NCBI RefSeq assembly: GCF_030732845.1 | Contig: NZ_JASHKA010000024.1 | Location: forward strand, 21,842-85,841 | Direction of reading: 5' to 3' | DNA from: Roseibium sp. MMSF_3544 | Lineage (GTDB): Bacteria; Pseudomonadota; Alphaproteobacteria; Rhizobiales; Stappiaceae | DNA: 64,000 bases | Shown here: in pieces, positions 34,891-43,181 of the stretch | Layout: every line of letters starts with the position of its first letter | How positions within the stretch are numbered: the first letter of the stretch is position 1 | The notes under the pieces: generated by a model | Seen by the model: the letters and a program-made list of their open reading frames with translations, nothing else | Told to the model about the DNA's origin: nothing | Database searches by the model: none | Program-made: the position numbers and the translations under genes

Positions 34891-36228
34891 TCAAAGCAGG
34901 AACGATTTCGCCAGGAAGCCAAGTATCGCCGTCGTTGCAAGTACGGTGATGATCCCGCGTTTTGCACCGAAGACCAAAAATGCCGCCAAGAGGGCTATTG
35001 CAGCAAGGACCGGGTCCAGGCTGAGCGGGCGGGGCCAAAGAACCTCGAGCGGGCCGAACTCCACGGTCCGGGTTTCGGAAAAGAGCACATTCAGGGAAAA
35101 CCAGACTGCAAGGTTCAGGATCGTTCCTGCTACTGCAGCGGTGATTGCGGAAAGTGCCCGGGCGAGTATTCGATTTCCCCTGAGCTTTTCCATCCAAGGC
35201 GCACCTGCGAGGACGAACAGAAAACTCGGCGCAAACGTGACCCAGGTCGTCAGAGCGGCGGCAAGGAGCGCGCCTGAGACAGGTGAAAACGGACCCGGGT
35301 CACTCCAGCCGCCCAGGAAGCCAACAAACTGTGTAACCAGAATGAGCGGACCGGGTGTTGTTTCCGCAAGTCCGAGACCGTCGAGCATTTCACCAGCTGT
35401 GAGCCAGGACTTGGTTTCAACCGCAACCTGAGCCATGTAGCTCAAAAGCGCATAAGCGCCGCCAAAGCTGACGACCGCCAGCAGTGAAAAGAACTCAGCG
35501 ATCTCGACATAGACGTTCCCCGGTGCCAGCAGGAGGGCTGCTGCCAACGGCGGCGCGATCCAAATGGCAATCCCGATCAGGACCGTCCGAATTGTTTTGG
35601 CGACCGTCGTTTGAGATGTTTCGGCATCCTGATCCTGATGAGATGCGCCGGGTGCATGACCGAAAAACAGGCCAACGGCGGCGGCTCCCAGGATCACGAA
35701 GGGAAACGGAATCGACAGGAAAAACAGGGCGCAGAAGGAGAGGGCGCAGATCGCCCAGGCGAGGCGGGTCTTTAGTGCCTTCTGGCCGATCTTCATGAGG
35801 GCCTGCAGCACAATTGCGAGAACACCGGCCTTCACACCGTAGAAGATCGCCGAGATCACCGAGGTGTCGCCGTAAGCTGCATAGATGTAGCTGACTGCGG
35901 CCATTGCGAACGCGCCGGGCAGAATGAACAGCAGACCGGCAATCAGTCCGCCCAGTGTGCGTGCACTCAACCAGCCGCAATAGGTAGCAAGCTGTTGCGC
36001 TTCCGGGCCGGGCAGCAACATGCAATAGTTCAAGGCATGCAGAAACCTGTCTTCGGACAGCCACTTGCGGTTTTCGACGAATTCCTGGTGCATGACCGAA
36101 ATCTGAGCCGCCGGTCCACCAAAGGACAGGAGACCGACCTTGAGCGACACGCGTGTCACTTCACCCAGCGACGGTCGTGTGCCACCGTCCGGTGAAGTTG
36201 GCTCTTCGGAGACTTGGTCAATCTGCAT
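34891..36228 (-). CDS. chrA: Chromate transporter (ChrA, long two-domain form)
   Basis: A 445-residue long-chain ChrA, with two homologous CHR domains. The first (~25-200) has VGLLSFGGPAAQISVMHQEFVE and LLPGPEAQQLATYCGW; the second (~245-440) repeats this as VVSFGGAYALLSYMAQVAVE and TTPGPLILVTQFVGFLGGW. The pair of PGP motifs and ~10-12 helices are complete. It exports chromate in exchange for protons or sulfate-coupled ions. A single gene, convergent with the MarR gene and divergent from the small membrane protein. Confidence 0.93.
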   Translation of the reverse strand: MQIDQVSEEPTSPDGGTRPSLGEVTRVSLKVGLLSFGGPAAQISVMHQEFVENRKWLSEDRFLHALNYCMLLPGPEAQQLATYCGWLSARTLGGLIAGLLFILPGAFAMAAVSYIYAAYGDTSVISAIFYGVKAGVLAIVLQALMKIGQKALKTRLAWAICALSFCALFFLSIPFPFVILGAAAVGLFFGHAPGASHQDQDAETSQTTVAKTIRTVLIGIAIWIAPPLAAALLLAPGNVYVEIAEFFSLLAVVSFGGAYALLSYMAQVAVETKSWLTAGEMLDGLGLAETTPGPLILVTQFVGFLGGWSDPGPFSPVSGALLAAALTTWVTFAPSFLFVLAGAPWMEKLRGNRILARALSAITAAVAGTILNLAVWFSLNVLFSETRTVEFGPLEVLWPRPLSLDPVLAAIALLAAFLVFGAKRGIITVLATTAILGFLAKSFLL

Positions 36229-36390
36229 TGCGGAACGGTTCTCACAAAAGTCGCCGTTACCTACGCGGTCTTCATGACGGCTGCAAGACGCGTTGGCCGA
36301 TACAAAAAATTACAAATTGCTCATTTGCAAACGTTTGATCCTGAACCCATTTCTTCCAGAACGCAGAGAATGTTCGGGAAGGAAACTGAC

Positions 36391-36606
36391 ATGACAACCT
36401 ATCAGACCATCAATGAGGAGCGCGGCGCGCGGCGTGCTGCCGAATTGCGCCGCCGCTTCAGTACCGTTTCAAAAGCGTCGACTGCTCGCGGAAGCACTCG
36501 TTTGCAACTGCCTGGAATGTCTTCACGCAAGCAATATCTCAAAAGCTTCCTGGTCTGGGTCGCGATGGCTGCGGTTCTTGTCCTCTTCGGAACCGTTCTT
36601 TTCTAA
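36391..36606 (+). CDS. Small membrane protein, hypothetical
   Basis: A 71-residue protein with a GGGAAGG-type ribosome site just upstream. The first ~45 residues are basic and polar (GARRAAELRRRFSTVSK), followed by one C-terminal membrane helix (~50-71, FLVWVAMAAVLVLFGTVLF). The longer open frame from 36214 begins inside the chrA upstream region and is not supported. Its stop overlaps the LysR stop on the other strand. No family is recognised; a tail-anchored inner-membrane protein is the likeliest form. Confidence 0.6.
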   Translation: MTTYQTINEERGARRAAELRRRFSTVSKASTARGSTRLQLPGMSSRKQYLKSFLVWVAMAAVLVLFGTVLF

Positions 36607-37532
36607 GAAGCTACGGATTGGGAGGATCGGTTTTGACGCCGTTGATTGCGGGTCGAAGCACTGGATGGAAAGGCGGTCAATTGAAGGCATTCCTTGAGAG
36701 CCGATGCAATTGCCGCAGTGATATCTGCCGGCGCATCGTCGGCCACGATGAGCGATCGCGTGACAGCCGGCAGTTCCGGGAGGCGGCGCTCCGCCGGGCA
36801 AATGCGCATTCCCTCCTGCATCGCGCGTGCCGGCAGGACCCCGACCGCCAGTCCAGCGCGAATTGCGCAGCGCAAGTTTGAAAAGCTCTCACTTTTGAAT
36901 GCCACGTTGTAAGCACGTTGAACCTTGGCGAGATGGCCGATTGGCATCTGGCTCCACCAGCACCCACGATCGAGCAAGGCCAGTGGGACGGGTGTGTCCG
37001 GGTCACAATAGAAGGTGTCAGCTTCGACCCAATGCGTTGGCTCGGTCTCAAGCGGTTCTTCGCCATCGACCGGGCCGGGAACCACGGCAATATCGAGTTG
37101 ACCGCTGTCTATGGCAGCAGGAAAGCCGGACGAACATCCTGATCGCACAAAGACATCGAGCATTGGATATGATTTGCCGAACTCTGACAGAACCCGTTCA
37201 AAAATCACGTCGTCATAGTGGTCGGGGATGCCTACCCTGACCTTGCCTCGCAAAGGTTGCTCGAACAGGGATTGCGCATGATGCAGATCGCTCAGGATTG
37301 ATTGCGCGACAGGCAAGAGTTTTTCTCCGTCCGTCGTCAGCGTCATACCCTTTGCATGGCGCTCGAACAACTTCACCCCGAGCGCTGTTTCCAGTTTTCG
37401 CAATTGTACGCTGACGGCGGATTGAGTCCGGTTGAGCCGGTCCGCGGCGAGCGTCAGATGTCCTTGCTCGGCGATCGCAACAAATGCCTTCAGCAGATCG
37501 GTGTTCAAGGATAGTCGTTCGATTTTTGTCAT
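36603..37532 (-). CDS. LysR-family regulator paired with TSUP transporter
   Basis: A 309-residue LysR regulator: LLKAFVAIAEQGHLTLAADRLNRTQSAVS-type HTH at ~14-60, LFERHAKGMTLTTDGEK wing, and effector domain (~95-295). It is divergent from the TauE/SafE-like gene with 77 bases between them and so probably controls it. A LysR-box-like repeat at 37544-37559 lies in the gap. The C-terminus ends in a short polar tail. Confidence 0.88.
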   Translation of the reverse strand: MTKIERLSLNTDLLKAFVAIAEQGHLTLAADRLNRTQSAVSVQLRKLETALGVKLFERHAKGMTLTTDGEKLLPVAQSILSDLHHAQSLFEQPLRGKVRVGIPDHYDDVIFERVLSEFGKSYPMLDVFVRSGCSSGFPAAIDSGQLDIAVVPGPVDGEEPLETEPTHWVEADTFYCDPDTPVPLALLDRGCWWSQMPIGHLAKVQRAYNVAFKSESFSNLRCAIRAGLAVGVLPARAMQEGMRICPAERRLPELPAVTRSLIVADDAPADITAAIASALKECLQLTAFPSSASTRNQRRQNRSSQSVAS

Positions 37533-37543
37533 GATCTAGATAC

Positions 37544-37559
37544 ATACAATTCATTTTAT
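37544..37559. promoter_or_regulatory. LysR-box-like inverted repeat
   Basis: Arms ATACAAT (37544-37550) and ATTTTAT (37553-37559) match at 6 of 7 with a TC centre. It lies 12 bases from the LysR start and ~50 bases before the TSUP start, in the only shared control region. Confidence 0.35.
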
Positions 37560-37609
37560 CAATGATCTTAGTCTCCCTAGTCTGCCGGTCAACAGCAAGG
37601 GGGTGGCTT

Positions 37610-38380
37610 ATGACAAATCCGGAAATTCTTCTGCTTGTTTTTGTGGGATTGATAGGAGGGGTGTGGAACGCCATTGCAGGCGGCGCGACACTCTTTACTT
37701 TTCCTGCGCTGATGTTCGCCGGTCTTCCGCCAGTGGTCGCAAACGCGACAAACTTTCTCGGGTTACTGCCGTCAAATGCGGCGGCACTTGCAGCTTACGG
37801 TGAAGAATTGCGTCGGGCGGGGCCTCAATTGATCACCCTAAGCTTCGTTTCCGGCGCAGGGGCGGCGGCCGGGTCCATGCTGCTCCTGATCTCCGACCCA
37901 GGGACCTTTGTGGTGCTGGTGCCTTTCCTGCTTGCCATTGCCACTTTGCTCTTCGCGTTCGGCGAGCAAATGCGCAAGGCATTCGTGCGCTGGGCGGGGC
38001 CGTCGCAGACATCTTTCGCGGTCTACGGGGTGCTGTTTTGCGTCTCGGTTTACGGTGGCTATTTCGGTGCAGGACTGGGGATCATCCTCCTCGCGATCGC
38101 GCAGGTGATCGGCCATACCGACTTTCATGCTGCCAACAGCATGAAAAACCTGCTTGCAACCAATTTCACGATCATCAGCATCGTCATTTTCGGTGTCGGA
38201 GGCCTGATCGACTGGCCGGCGGCCCTTGTCATGATGATTGGCAGCACGCTGGGGGGCTATTTCGGCGGGCGGTGGGCAAAACGCGTCAACCAGAAGGTTC
38301 TGCGCATATTGGTCATCGGCTTTGGCACGTTGCTCTCCGCCGTCTATTTCTGGCGAACTTTTGCAGTCGACTCCGTGTAA
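37610..38380 (+). CDS. TauE/SafE-type (TSUP) membrane transporter
   Basis: A 256-residue membrane protein with 8 predicted helices in two halves. The ATG at 37610 gives MTNPEILLLVFVGLIGGVWN and a proper first helix; the longer frame from 37562 only adds polar residues. NAIAGGATLFTFPALMFAGLPPVVANATN and GGYFGAGLGIILLA carry the twin glycine-rich motifs of the TSUP family. Members export sulfoacetate, sulfite or other organosulfur anions; the substrate here is unknown. Control by the divergent LysR is likely. Confidence 0.88.
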   Translation: MTNPEILLLVFVGLIGGVWNAIAGGATLFTFPALMFAGLPPVVANATNFLGLLPSNAAALAAYGEELRRAGPQLITLSFVSGAGAAAGSMLLLISDPGTFVVLVPFLLAIATLLFAFGEQMRKAFVRWAGPSQTSFAVYGVLFCVSVYGGYFGAGLGIILLAIAQVIGHTDFHAANSMKNLLATNFTIISIVIFGVGGLIDWPAALVMMIGSTLGGYFGGRWAKRVNQKVLRILVIGFGTLLSAVYFWRTFAVDSV

Positions 38381-38434
38381 GTTCGTTCCGAACGTTATCT
38401 TGAAAAAAACACCAGGCAGAAAGAACGGAGAGCT

Positions 38435-39073
38435 ATGGAAAAAGCGTTTTGGCAATCCCGCTGGCAAGAGGGAAAGATCGCCTTTCACGAGGGAGCGCCC
38501 AACCTGCACCTGGCCGGGCATTTCAGTGTGCTGTCCCTGGCACCCGGTTCGCATGTCTTCGTGCCGCTTTGCGGAAAGTCGGTGGATCTCGATTGGCTGC
38601 TGGCCGAGGAGTACCAAGTCAGCGGGATCGAATTGAACCGGGATGCAGTGGACGCGGTGTTCGAGCGGTTGAAGCTGATACCTGAGGTCAGCCCGGTCCG
38701 CGGACTGATCCGATATTCAACGGACGCGCTCGTGATCTGGTCCGGAGATTTCTTTGAGCTGAAGCCGGATGATCTCGGCCCCATCAACGCAGTCTACGAC
38801 CGCGCTGCCCTCGTAGCTCTTCCTCCAGCCATGCGGCAAGCCTATGCGACACACTTGCAGACCCTGTCCGCGAACGCTCCGCAATTTCTGGTGACCTATG
38901 ACTACGATCAGGCCCAGACCGAAGGCCCGCCTTTTTCAGTGCCGGAACGGAATGTGCGTGATCTCTATGAGGAGCTTTATGACATTCAGAAGCTCACGAG
39001 CGTGGACATCTACGGATCACTTGCTGAGCGGTGCAGCGGACAAGAAGAAGCCTGGCATCTCACCCGGCGCTAG
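38435..39073 (+). CDS. tpm: Thiopurine S-methyltransferase family protein
   Basis: A 212-residue SAM-dependent methyltransferase of TPMT type. MEKAFWQSRWQEGKIAFHE is the typical start; the SAM site is in VFVPLCGKSVDLDWLLAEEY (PLCGKS) and VSGIELN; YDRAALVALPPAMRQAYA is the family helix after the catalytic loop. Bacterial members methylate selenite/tellurite or thiol compounds. It is a single gene after the TSUP transporter; 264 bases without a recognised feature follow. Confidence 0.93.
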   Translation: MEKAFWQSRWQEGKIAFHEGAPNLHLAGHFSVLSLAPGSHVFVPLCGKSVDLDWLLAEEYQVSGIELNRDAVDAVFERLKLIPEVSPVRGLIRYSTDALVIWSGDFFELKPDDLGPINAVYDRAALVALPPAMRQAYATHLQTLSANAPQFLVTYDYDQAQTEGPPFSVPERNVRDLYEELYDIQKLTSVDIYGSLAERCSGQEEAWHLTRR

Positions 39074-39337
39074 GTTTTTTGCGAACGAGGTCAGATTTCG
39101 CGAACTGCTGACTCACATGGCGATGAGTGCGAACACTTCTACTATGTCGCCTGCTTCTGGTTGCGCGGGGTAACGCACATCTTGCCAGCTTTAGCCTCGA
39201 GCGCCACGAAGAGTTCAACAGCGATAAAATGCCGATCATCGACCTTGCCTCGTGCCATTGATCGGTTGACGATGCTCCCCGAATGGGAGGTCGTGTTAGC
39301 GAAATTGAGGCAAGTATGAAGTACGTGGAATGAGGGC

Positions 39338-40144
39338 TTAAGCCATATCCATCCCTGCAATATCCTGGCTGAGTTGGTTGACAAGCTCGACCTCGGCCGA
39401 ATGCCGTTTGCCGTCAACGTCCATAAGCGAAACAGCGCTGACTAGGAGGTCCGTGATTTCGTGAGGTGGGGCAACGCGCAACCTTTCGACAGCATTTTGT
39501 AAGGTCTTTTCAGTGGGACGTAATCGCTTTATGTAGGCGGTTAGTTTTTTGCTCTCGCCCTCGATCAGAAAACCGGCGGCCACCGCTATTTGTAGACAAT
39601 GCGCTACGGCGATGCGGATTTCCGCCGGTCGCATGGTTCCGTCGCTGAGGGACAAAGCAGCAAGCAGCTCCGCGTGTGGGCGTAAGTGCGAGCGCGCAAG
39701 CGACCACTCGGAGCGCTGTTTTTCCTGCTGATGAACTGCGTTCTGCCGCTCCGTGAGACGCGAAACGGACAGTGACATACCGAACGTTTCGTTGAGGAAA
39801 ACGGGTACGTCCTCGTGAACCACGCCGTCATAGTCAATCGCGCAGCGAATTCGGTCGGTCCTGAACGTTCGAGTCTGCTTGCGCTCGTGACACTTGGCGA
39901 CGAGGAGCGGTATACCGCCAGCGCCTTCTTTGATACCCCAGACCGTGATCCGGCGAGTTGACTGCTCTCCTTTGCTGTTGACATATTCGATCACGAAAGA
40001 TTGGCCCTCGGCGTCTCCAAGTTCGCGGCCTGGTTGCTCCTTATCGTCCTCATCCGCAAGTTTGATAGCGCACGGGGCAGGTGGGGTCGGCGCGGCGTTG
40101 TTCCGCTCAACGACTGTTGCGATAGCGGCGTACAAATCACTCAT
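39338..40144 (-). CDS. WYL-domain and TerB-like-domain protein
   Basis: A 268-residue soluble protein. Residues ~45-112 look like a WYL-type SH3-beta barrel (FVIEYVNSKGEQSTRRITVWGI, then LVAKCHERKQTRTFRTDRI). Residues ~165-262 look like a TerB helical bundle, with SLSDGTMRPAEIRI and MDVDGKRHSAEVELV resembling the acidic DG loops of TerB. The ATG at 40144 is chosen over an open frame to 40189 that adds a hydrophobic run into the intergenic region. The two domains are linked to tellurite, phage and DNA-damage stress in other contexts. It is isolated and its base composition is a little lower than its neighbours, so transfer is possible. Confidence 0.7.
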   Translation of the reverse strand: MSDLYAAIATVVERNNAAPTPPAPCAIKLADEDDKEQPGRELGDAEGQSFVIEYVNSKGEQSTRRITVWGIKEGAGGIPLLVAKCHERKQTRTFRTDRIRCAIDYDGVVHEDVPVFLNETFGMSLSVSRLTERQNAVHQQEKQRSEWSLARSHLRPHAELLAALSLSDGTMRPAEIRIAVAHCLQIAVAAGFLIEGESKKLTAYIKRLRPTEKTLQNAVERLRVAPPHEITDLLVSAVSLMDVDGKRHSAEVELVNQLSQDIAGMDMA

Positions 40145-40227
40145 TTCAGACCTTTCCGGTCCCCCGCTAGCAAAAAAGCAAAAGAACAACCGTGAGTCGA
40201 GTCATGAAAGGTATGCTTGCGTCGCCC

Positions 40228-40683
40228 CTAAACCAAAAACGGATATCCGCCTTCCATCTTGAGAAGGGCGATCTTGGTGTCTGTTCCGCCCTCGCCGGAA
40301 TAGCCGCCGAGACCGTTGGCGGACAGGATCCGGTGGCAGGGAATGATGATGGGAATCGGATTTGCACCACAGGCCTGACCGACGGGCTGGCCATAGGTGT
40401 TCAATTCCTTGGCGACGTCACCATAAGTTCGCGTTTGGCCGTAGGGGATCGCGAGCATTGCCTGGAAAACGGCCTGGTGGAGTTCACCGCCTTTGGGCGC
40501 CAGCGGCAGGTCGAACACCTTCAGCTTACCCTCCAGATACGCTTCCACCTGGGCGGCGGCTTCCTTCAACAGAGGCGTTTCTTCTTGGCTTGGTTGCCCA
40601 TTCCATTGTAAGCGGGTGACCGCGCCGTCCGCTTCATGAATGGACAAGCGCCCCAGCCATGTTTCGATTTCTGTAACAGGCAT
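40228..40683 (-). CDS. ogt: Methylated-DNA-protein cysteine methyltransferase
   Basis: A 151-residue O6-alkylguanine transferase without an Ada N-terminal domain. The acceptor Cys is C116 in PIIIPCHRIL, preceded by GANPIP and followed by NGLGGYSGEGG; the HTH (~80-100) has AIPYGQTRTYGDVAKEL. It repairs O6-methylguanine in DNA by suicide alkyl transfer. A single gene, divergent from the EamA transporter. Confidence 0.95.
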   Translation of the reverse strand: MPVTEIETWLGRLSIHEADGAVTRLQWNGQPSQEETPLLKEAAAQVEAYLEGKLKVFDLPLAPKGGELHQAVFQAMLAIPYGQTRTYGDVAKELNTYGQPVGQACGANPIPIIIPCHRILSANGLGGYSGEGGTDTKIALLKMEGGYPFLV

Positions 40684-40810
40684 ATCGGCTCCAGCTTGAG
40701 ATCACTTGGTCTAGAGCGAAGCCGGTCCAATCTCAACCGGGCATTTTGATCGGAATGTCCGTCTTCGCTGTGTCGTCATCAATCGGCGATGGGGACAAGG
40801 TCGCTTTCAG

Positions 40811-41716
40811 ATGTCGCGAGAACACAATGACCATGATCGGAAGGCGTCTGTCGCTCAGGCAGCGCCCTTGGCCGGGATCGGGCTTTTGCTGCTGGCCGTC
40901 CTGTGCTTTTCGCTACTGGACGCGACGGCCAAATATCTCGTCGAAACAGTGCCGACGCTCCAGATCGTGTGGTTACGCTTCGTCAGCCACGTGATCCTGT
41001 CTCTGGTTCTGTTCCGCGTCTGGGCGAACCCTTCCCTTCTCAAAACCAAGAGACCCGTTCTCCAGATTGTGCGCGCATTCTGTCTGCTGGGCATCACCAT
41101 CTTCAATTTTCTGGCGGTTCGTTACCTGCAACTCGCTGAAACGACGGCGATCATGTTTGCGGCCCCTTTTGTTATCACGGCCCTTGCCGGTCCAATCCTG
41201 GGCGAGTGGGCCGGACCGAGACGGTGGATTGCGATTGTGGTCGGGTTCCTGGGTGTGCTTGTCGTGACCCAGCCCGGCTTTGGAGACATGCATTGGGCAG
41301 CGATCTATTCCGTCGCATCGATGCTCTTTTACGCTGTATACGCGATCCTCACGCGCCAGTTGACCGCCACGGACAGTGCGGCCGGGATGCTGATCCTGTC
41401 GGGAATCGTTGCCGCCGTTGCCATGACGCCCGCAGGTCTTTCGGTCTGGGTCACGCCGCCGGATCTCTGGACCTGGTCTTTGCTGTTCGCGACCGGTGTT
41501 TTCGGGGGCGGAGGGCATTTCCTGTTCATCATTGCTCACCGGATGGCACCCGCACCCGTGCTGGCACCTTTCATCTATACCCAGATTGTCTGGATGATTG
41601 CGCTCGGCTACCTGGTTTTCGGCGATGTTCCGACGCTGACGAACCTTATCGGCGCGGCCATCGTGGTGGCGTCCGGCCTTTACATTCTCTACCGCGAACG
41701 TGCGCGTGCTTCCTGA
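40811..41716 (+). CDS. EamA-family (drug/metabolite) transporter
   Basis: A 301-residue membrane protein of ten helices formed by two EamA repeats (~20-145 and ~165-298). CFSLLDATAKYLVETVPTLQIVWLRFVSHV is the usual first repeat and PILGEWAGPRRWIAIVVGFLGVL its end; the second has ARMAPAPVLAPFIYTQIVW-type spacing. It is a metabolite exporter or importer of unknown substrate. Single gene, divergent from ogt. Confidence 0.87.
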   Translation: MSREHNDHDRKASVAQAAPLAGIGLLLLAVLCFSLLDATAKYLVETVPTLQIVWLRFVSHVILSLVLFRVWANPSLLKTKRPVLQIVRAFCLLGITIFNFLAVRYLQLAETTAIMFAAPFVITALAGPILGEWAGPRRWIAIVVGFLGVLVVTQPGFGDMHWAAIYSVASMLFYAVYAILTRQLTATDSAAGMLILSGIVAAVAMTPAGLSVWVTPPDLWTWSLLFATGVFGGGGHFLFIIAHRMAPAPVLAPFIYTQIVWMIALGYLVFGDVPTLTNLIGAAIVVASGLYILYRERARAS

Positions 41717-41878
41717 ATGGCGTATTGGTAAAACTGACAGGTCAATGCTGTCGTTCAGACCACAAACCGTTACAATCTCTGTTGGATGGTTGACGGCTCG
41801 GGTGTGTTCCCGTCTAAATGGCCTCCGGGCGTGGGCTTCATGTGAGACATGGTCACCAACCTGTTTAGGAGGAATGGG

Positions 41879-42523
41879 ATGGAAATCGATCGCCGCACAT
41901 TTCTAGGGGGAGCCGCAGCGGTTGCAGGCACCCTCGCATTGCCGCAGCTGGCGCAGGCTAATGCTGCTGCCAATGCATATTTTAACGGCTATCAGCCGGA
42001 CAACGGCTTCCAGTACCGGCGAACAAATCTGAACCGCATCGATCCCGTCTGGCGCCGCCAGATGGTCAAGTATTTCAGCCCGGAGCCTCCCGGGACCGTC
42101 GTTGTCGACACTCAGAACCACTTTCTTTACTGGATCTGGGAAAACAACACGGCCCTGAGATACGGCGTTGGCGTTGGCCGCGAAGGCTTCAAATGGTATG
42201 GCCGTGCGCGGATCGACCGCAAGGCCCTCTGGCCGCGCTGGGTTCCGCCACCTGAAATGCTGAAGCGTCAACCTGAACTTCCGCGACTGGTGGAAGGTGG
42301 AGCTGCGAACAATCCGCTCGGACCGCGCGCTCTTTACCTCTACAACAACGGAAGTGACACCGGATATCGTCTGCACGGGACGCTGGAGCCCTGGAGTATC
42401 GGGCATGACGTTTCCAGCGGCTGCATCCGGATGCTTCCGGAAGACATCATCGATCTTTACCAGCGGTGCCCGAAAGGCACGGCGGTTCTGGTGCTTGAAC
42501 ATCTAGGTGCAAGTGCCGGCTAA
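41879..42523 (+). CDS. L,D-transpeptidase, YkuD domain, Tat-exported
   Basis: A 214-residue enzyme preceded by a perfect AGGAGG (41867-41872) 6 bases before its ATG. Residues ~1-32 form a Tat-like signal (DRRTFLGGAAAVAG). The YkuD domain (~60-210) has catalytic H166 in LHGTLEPWSIGHD and C182 in SSGCIRMLPEDI. It forms 3-3 peptide crosslinks or attaches lipoproteins in peptidoglycan. The next gene, 18 bases away, encodes an OmpA-like lipoprotein, so the two may be one envelope operon. Confidence 0.93.
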   Translation: MEIDRRTFLGGAAAVAGTLALPQLAQANAAANAYFNGYQPDNGFQYRRTNLNRIDPVWRRQMVKYFSPEPPGTVVVDTQNHFLYWIWENNTALRYGVGVGREGFKWYGRARIDRKALWPRWVPPPEMLKRQPELPRLVEGGAANNPLGPRALYLYNNGSDTGYRLHGTLEPWSIGHDVSSGCIRMLPEDIIDLYQRCPKGTAVLVLEHLGASAG

Positions 42524-42541
42524 TGCCGGCACCTCCGGATA

Positions 42542-43099
42542 ATGATTGAATGGCGGGGGGCTTCCTTGGGAAATTGGATTGGCCAAACGGGCCGGGGCGC
42601 GGCGATCGCTCTCTTGTGCGGGATCGGGCTTGCGGCTTGTAATTCCGCCGGTGGATTGTCGTCGCCGGATGTTACCAACGCACCGGCGGCAGGGTTCGGG
42701 GATATCTCGACGGGGTCCGAAGAGGAATTCATCATCAACGTTGGCCGTCGGGTCTATTTCGACCGGGGTTCGGCGACTGTCACCGATGAAGCCAAGATGA
42801 CCCTTCAAAACCAAGCCAACTGGTTGAACAAGAACAAGAATTGGCTGGTTAAGGTGCAAGGGCACGCGGATGACCCGGGGTCCGAAGCCGCACAAAAAAC
42901 CTTGTCCACGCAGAGGGCAAATGCCGTCATGACGGAACTTGTCAGCCTTGGTGTCAGCCAGAATCGCATATGGGCCAAGGGCTACGGCGTCGAACGGCCG
43001 GTCACGGATTGTCCTTCGATCGAGTGCCAGTCGCAGAACCGGCGCGTCGTTGTTAATCTGAGAGAAGAATTCGATGAATCTGCGCCTCAAGCGCGATAA
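42542..43099 (+). CDS. OmpA-family lipoprotein, Pal-like
   Basis: A 185-residue lipoprotein: signal with lipobox LAAC (Cys ~33), a short linker, and a C-terminal OmpA/Pal peptidoglycan-binding domain (~70-175). VYFDRGSATVTDEAK, WLVKVQGHADDPGSEAAQKTLSTQRA and GVERPVTDCPSIECQSQNRRVVV carry the usual OmpA motif set, with an extra Cys pair. It anchors the outer membrane to peptidoglycan. It follows the L,D-transpeptidase gene by 18 bases; the two probably act on the same wall. Confidence 0.9.
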   Translation: MIEWRGASLGNWIGQTGRGAAIALLCGIGLAACNSAGGLSSPDVTNAPAAGFGDISTGSEEEFIINVGRRVYFDRGSATVTDEAKMTLQNQANWLNKNKNWLVKVQGHADDPGSEAAQKTLSTQRANAVMTELVSLGVSQNRIWAKGYGVERPVTDCPSIECQSQNRRVVVNLREEFDESAPQAR

Positions 43100-43181
43100 T
43101 CGATGATTTGTCTGTTTACCGCGGCGGCCGGGGGCTATATCGGTCGTTCCTGTCGCTGCCGCGGGAAATAGAGACGACTGA

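Noticed and set aside
39142..39417. 91-codon frame overlapping the end of the WYL-TerB gene
   Set aside because: The translation has no domain and overlaps the better-supported gene; no transposase or integrase remnant could be identified.
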